A stretch of 64,000 nucleotides of DNA from Aptenodytes patagonicus. Taxonomy: Eukaryota > Chordata > Aves > Sphenisciformes > Spheniscidae. Below are positions 26,785 to 64,000 of the stretch, in pieces (position 1 is the stretch's first letter; each line of letters opens with the position of its first letter). The stretch spans positions 45,245,182 through 45,309,181 of the forward strand of contig NC_134982.1 in the NCBI RefSeq assembly GCF_965638725.1. The letters are read 5' to 3'. The notes below the pieces were generated by a model, which was not told the origin of the DNA, ran no database searches, and saw nothing but the letters and a program-made list of their open reading frames with translations. The position numbers and the translations under genes were made by a program.

Positions 26785-27716
26785 GCTACTTACTATTATC
26801 TTCTTCCATGTTATGTACAATAATCTACATTTAGACTGACGACTCACTCTCTTCCAAAACGTACTTGGACTATCTTGTAGAGACTTTCTACAGCACTGAT
26901 AAAGCGTAAGACAACCTGACAGGTAAGAGGAAGGATCATTACTTTCAGTTCTGCTCACTTCCCCAAGCTTTACAACTGTACCTTTCAGAAATTCTTATGC
27001 GTACTTGGTGTCCTTTCACCTCCCCCAGGCAGCCCCTACTGAACTTGAGTGAACTTTCTATATATTTCCCAAACCACAGTCCCTCTGCATAGAGCTATAT
27101 TAAACTCATTCATTCTCCAGCCAGTAGTTTAAAAACAAGTCCTTGCTAGAACACTAAAAACACTCTACATGCCCTTGTGCATTATTCTTACCAATTTGTA
27201 CATTTAAATAACATCAGAAGTTGTCTTTTGCTAAAAATTTACCAAAATATTTTAAACACATAAAAATGTAAAAAACCAACCAAACAGAAAAACAAACCAA
27301 AAACAAAACCCCAGCATAAACATTGCTTGTATAGGCATTGGTTAGAAGAGATTGCTGCACTAAGGAGTATATTCAAAAAAGTTTTTCTTTCAGTTTCATT
27401 GGATTTAGTGTCATGGATTGAAAGGTTAAGGACAATAAAACTTATTGTGACCCCGTCTTATATGATGTAATAGATGAGCAGGAAGTCTGAAATGCAATTA
27501 AAATAAAGCTTCTTTTTGGTTACTGAAAGGTGACTGTATAAGCCTGTAACTAAAGGGGCAATTTAAGTATGTAAAGGGAACTTAAGAACCTGAAGAGTCT
27601 GTAATGAACTAGATATGAAGACAGCTACCGCCTGACGGCCCCAGGGGCATTACGGAAAGCTGGCACTAACTGAAATTTTGAATATAGCCCTTAGTTGTAT
27701 CGTATTTATTTAAAAT

Positions 27717-62203
<34,487 letters not shown>

Positions 62204-64000
62204 CTAGAAAGAGAAAAATAATTTAAGTATAGGAAAAATAGATAGATCTACAGGTAAGAAAAGCAACTTGCATGCAAGTTTCCCTGATTCCCAAAGTCAA
62301 GCACGCTGTCAAATGACAAAAAGCCTCAACAGAAGTCTTACAACTTTTAGCATAAAATCATTTAATATTCTAATTTTCTTTAGAGAATATAAGCCCATTT
62401 CTTTTACATCCCTATGCACCTTCAAAGAATTAACTTTGGCTGCTGGAAAATGAAGAGGAAATTAAAAGTAGGCAGAAGCTTATGTTTACATTCTATTTTT
62501 TACACAGTTTGTAATTCTTCTTACATCTTAAAATCTTGGAACGTCTAATTTAATTCAACTGAGGGAAAAACAACACTCTCAGCCTGCGTGTGTTGCATAA
62601 GAAGGCATACAATTTTCTAGATGCAGGCACTTTTTACCAGCAACATCTTATCTCTATCCTTTTTTATTTGTGGTTTCCTATCACACATCTTAGTAACTGA
62701 CTACTTACAGACAGAACACAACAGGAAGAAAAAGAAAATGTTTGAGAGCACTTATTACTGGGGCCTTGTGAGTTGCAAACCTATGTCAAAATTTACTTTA
62801 ACCAAGGTTGGAAGCACAATCTACATATGGAATAGCGGTGCACCATGTAAAGTCAATATGATGCCTCTGCTTAAATTGTAATGGAAATTTTGTCATTACC
62901 ACAGCTAAAATGGAGACGCTGTATTTTTTCATAAACTTCTCTAAAGATTTTGGATGTCAGATGATTGAAATGGGAACGATTCTGGAGGCGAGAACAATGC
63001 TATCCCGGAAACTTTATAACAAGAGTTTTGCTTTAACATTAAACAACAGCAAAAAATCATTCCAGTTGAGAAAGCTTTTCCACTGAAAAGGAAATCTCAA
63101 ATATGAATTTGGATTTTTACTGTGTAATGCAAATTTCATCTTATATCTGTTAAAGCTACTAGCACTCACTTTTAGGTCTCAGAAATGAAAGGAGCAGTAC
63201 ATGGCATTCAGATAAATCTCACCAGATCAACCTTCCAATGGCCAGCGTAACACTGAGACAGCTTAATGGCTTTTCCTCTATCACTATTTCATTTTGCATG
63301 TGGTTTACATGCCAATGGGCTAAATGAATATACCGAGATCTCGGAAAGGACACGTTATCCTTGAGTAACATGAAAAACTAAGTGCTATGAAACTCATTTC
63401 CCACAGTATGGTGGATAACATGCTCGGCAAGTGCTATTCTTTCCTCCCTGCACCGTAGACTGACATTACAGTTACACTGTCCTTATGCCAAAAGCACAAA
63501 CCACTGAAGCACTGTGACTAGGGCTACCTGAAATTAACCCTAGGGAAACTACAGCACAAATCCAGGATCACAAGTGGATGGTATTTGACTGACACGTCCC
63601 CAGAGCTCCACATAGAACTGAATCATACGAACAGGACTACGCTGACTTCACACCTTTGACGATTTCAGGTTAGTCAGCTCTCGGGGAGGTTTCTATGGAT
63701 ATGCAGCAAAGAGCCTAGCTCTACACAAAAAATGACCTCACCATTTCTTCACCTCCTGCCCATCTTCTTCCCGACAAGACAGGCTGGGAGCGCTGAGGTG
63801 GAGCAGCAGTAACTGCTGTTGGCATGTTTAGCAGCAGGACTAAAATGAGATTTATCGATGGTTGAGCATGACTGTGCTCACTCAGCACCACACTGCTGAG
63901 GGCATGGCCAGCTGCTGTCACACCACCTGCAGGAGCTCTGTTTTACCTCCCCCTCAAACATGGGTGAGGCTGACCAATTAAGTCAAATGTTTTACAGGAG
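62204..64000 (-). other. FRMD3 intron, incomplete at the window edge
   Basis: AT-rich until about 63700, then slightly GC-richer. No exon with FERM similarity is visible. The 66-codon minus-strand open frame at 63721-63921 has no recognised similarity. Confidence 0.55.

Larger units (their letters stand above)
20797..27716. other. No recognised gene; includes the FRMD3 3' UTR and intergenic DNA
   Basis: The part just below 27717 must contain the FRMD3 3' UTR (minus strand). A reversed poly-A signal (tttatt) at 27705-27710 is too close to the stop to be convincing, and I cannot place the transcript end. A GC-rich patch at about 21120-21560 carries overlapping open frames on both strands and no recognised gene or repeat. 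T-rich tracts lie at 25553-25570 and 26754-26784. Confidence 0.5.

Overview
This window looks like nuclear DNA from a bird. It is AT-rich and gene-poor, with short coding exons separated by multi-kilobase introns. It carries several CR1 non-LTR retrotransposons, with pol proteins interrupted by stops and frameshifts and 3' ends in the avian CR1 octamer ATTCTATG. I cannot name the species. The one gene I recognise, FRMD3, lies on human chromosome 9q, a region largely syntenic with the bird Z chromosome, so a Z location is plausible but not shown.

Layout. From 1 to about 27.7 kb is mostly unrecognised non-coding DNA. It contains an exon-like F-box segment on the minus strand (1761-2117) that ends in an in-frame stop where the conserved Ser-Leu-Trp of F-boxes should follow; an old CR1 scrap (6.1-6.6 kb); three plus-strand segments that look like coding exons of an unidentified gene (9788-10081, 11458-11615, 20615-20796); and a 5'-truncated CR1 copy (13069-15455). 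From 27717 to the right edge is the 3' half of FRMD3 on the minus strand. Six coding exons are visible with consistent splice phases: 62203-62140, 61139-61051, 53303-53229, 52724-52656, 49432-49311 and 28312-27717 (stop codon at 27717-27719). Together they encode about 337 residues: the end of the FERM F3 lobe, the FERM-adjacent segment, an acidic linker and a C-terminal membrane anchor. The exons for the start of the protein lie beyond 64000.

The FRMD3 introns hold three more large CR1 copies. Copies 2 (42523-45996) and 3 (46618-48485) are antisense to FRMD3 in the last intron. Copy 4 (60290-55864) is nearly full length and in the FRMD3 sense direction. A probable ERV-derived LTR-like repeat with a GCCCATGG-containing internal tandem array lies at 54541-55363. 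Copies 1 and 2 belong to one CR1 lineage and share two in-frame stop codons. Copies 3 and 4 belong to another and share a one-base frameshift in the reverse transcriptase. Because copies 3 and 4 are very similar and inverted, they flank three FRMD3 exons, an arrangement known to favour exon circularisation.

There is no sign of bacterial operons, CRISPR arrays, tRNA or rRNA genes. Function in the window is the FRMD3 transcription unit plus retrotransposon debris. The possible novelties are the unidentified plus-strand exons, the broken F-box exon, a phase-compatible extra FRMD3 exon (36185-36316) and the shared CR1 lesions.
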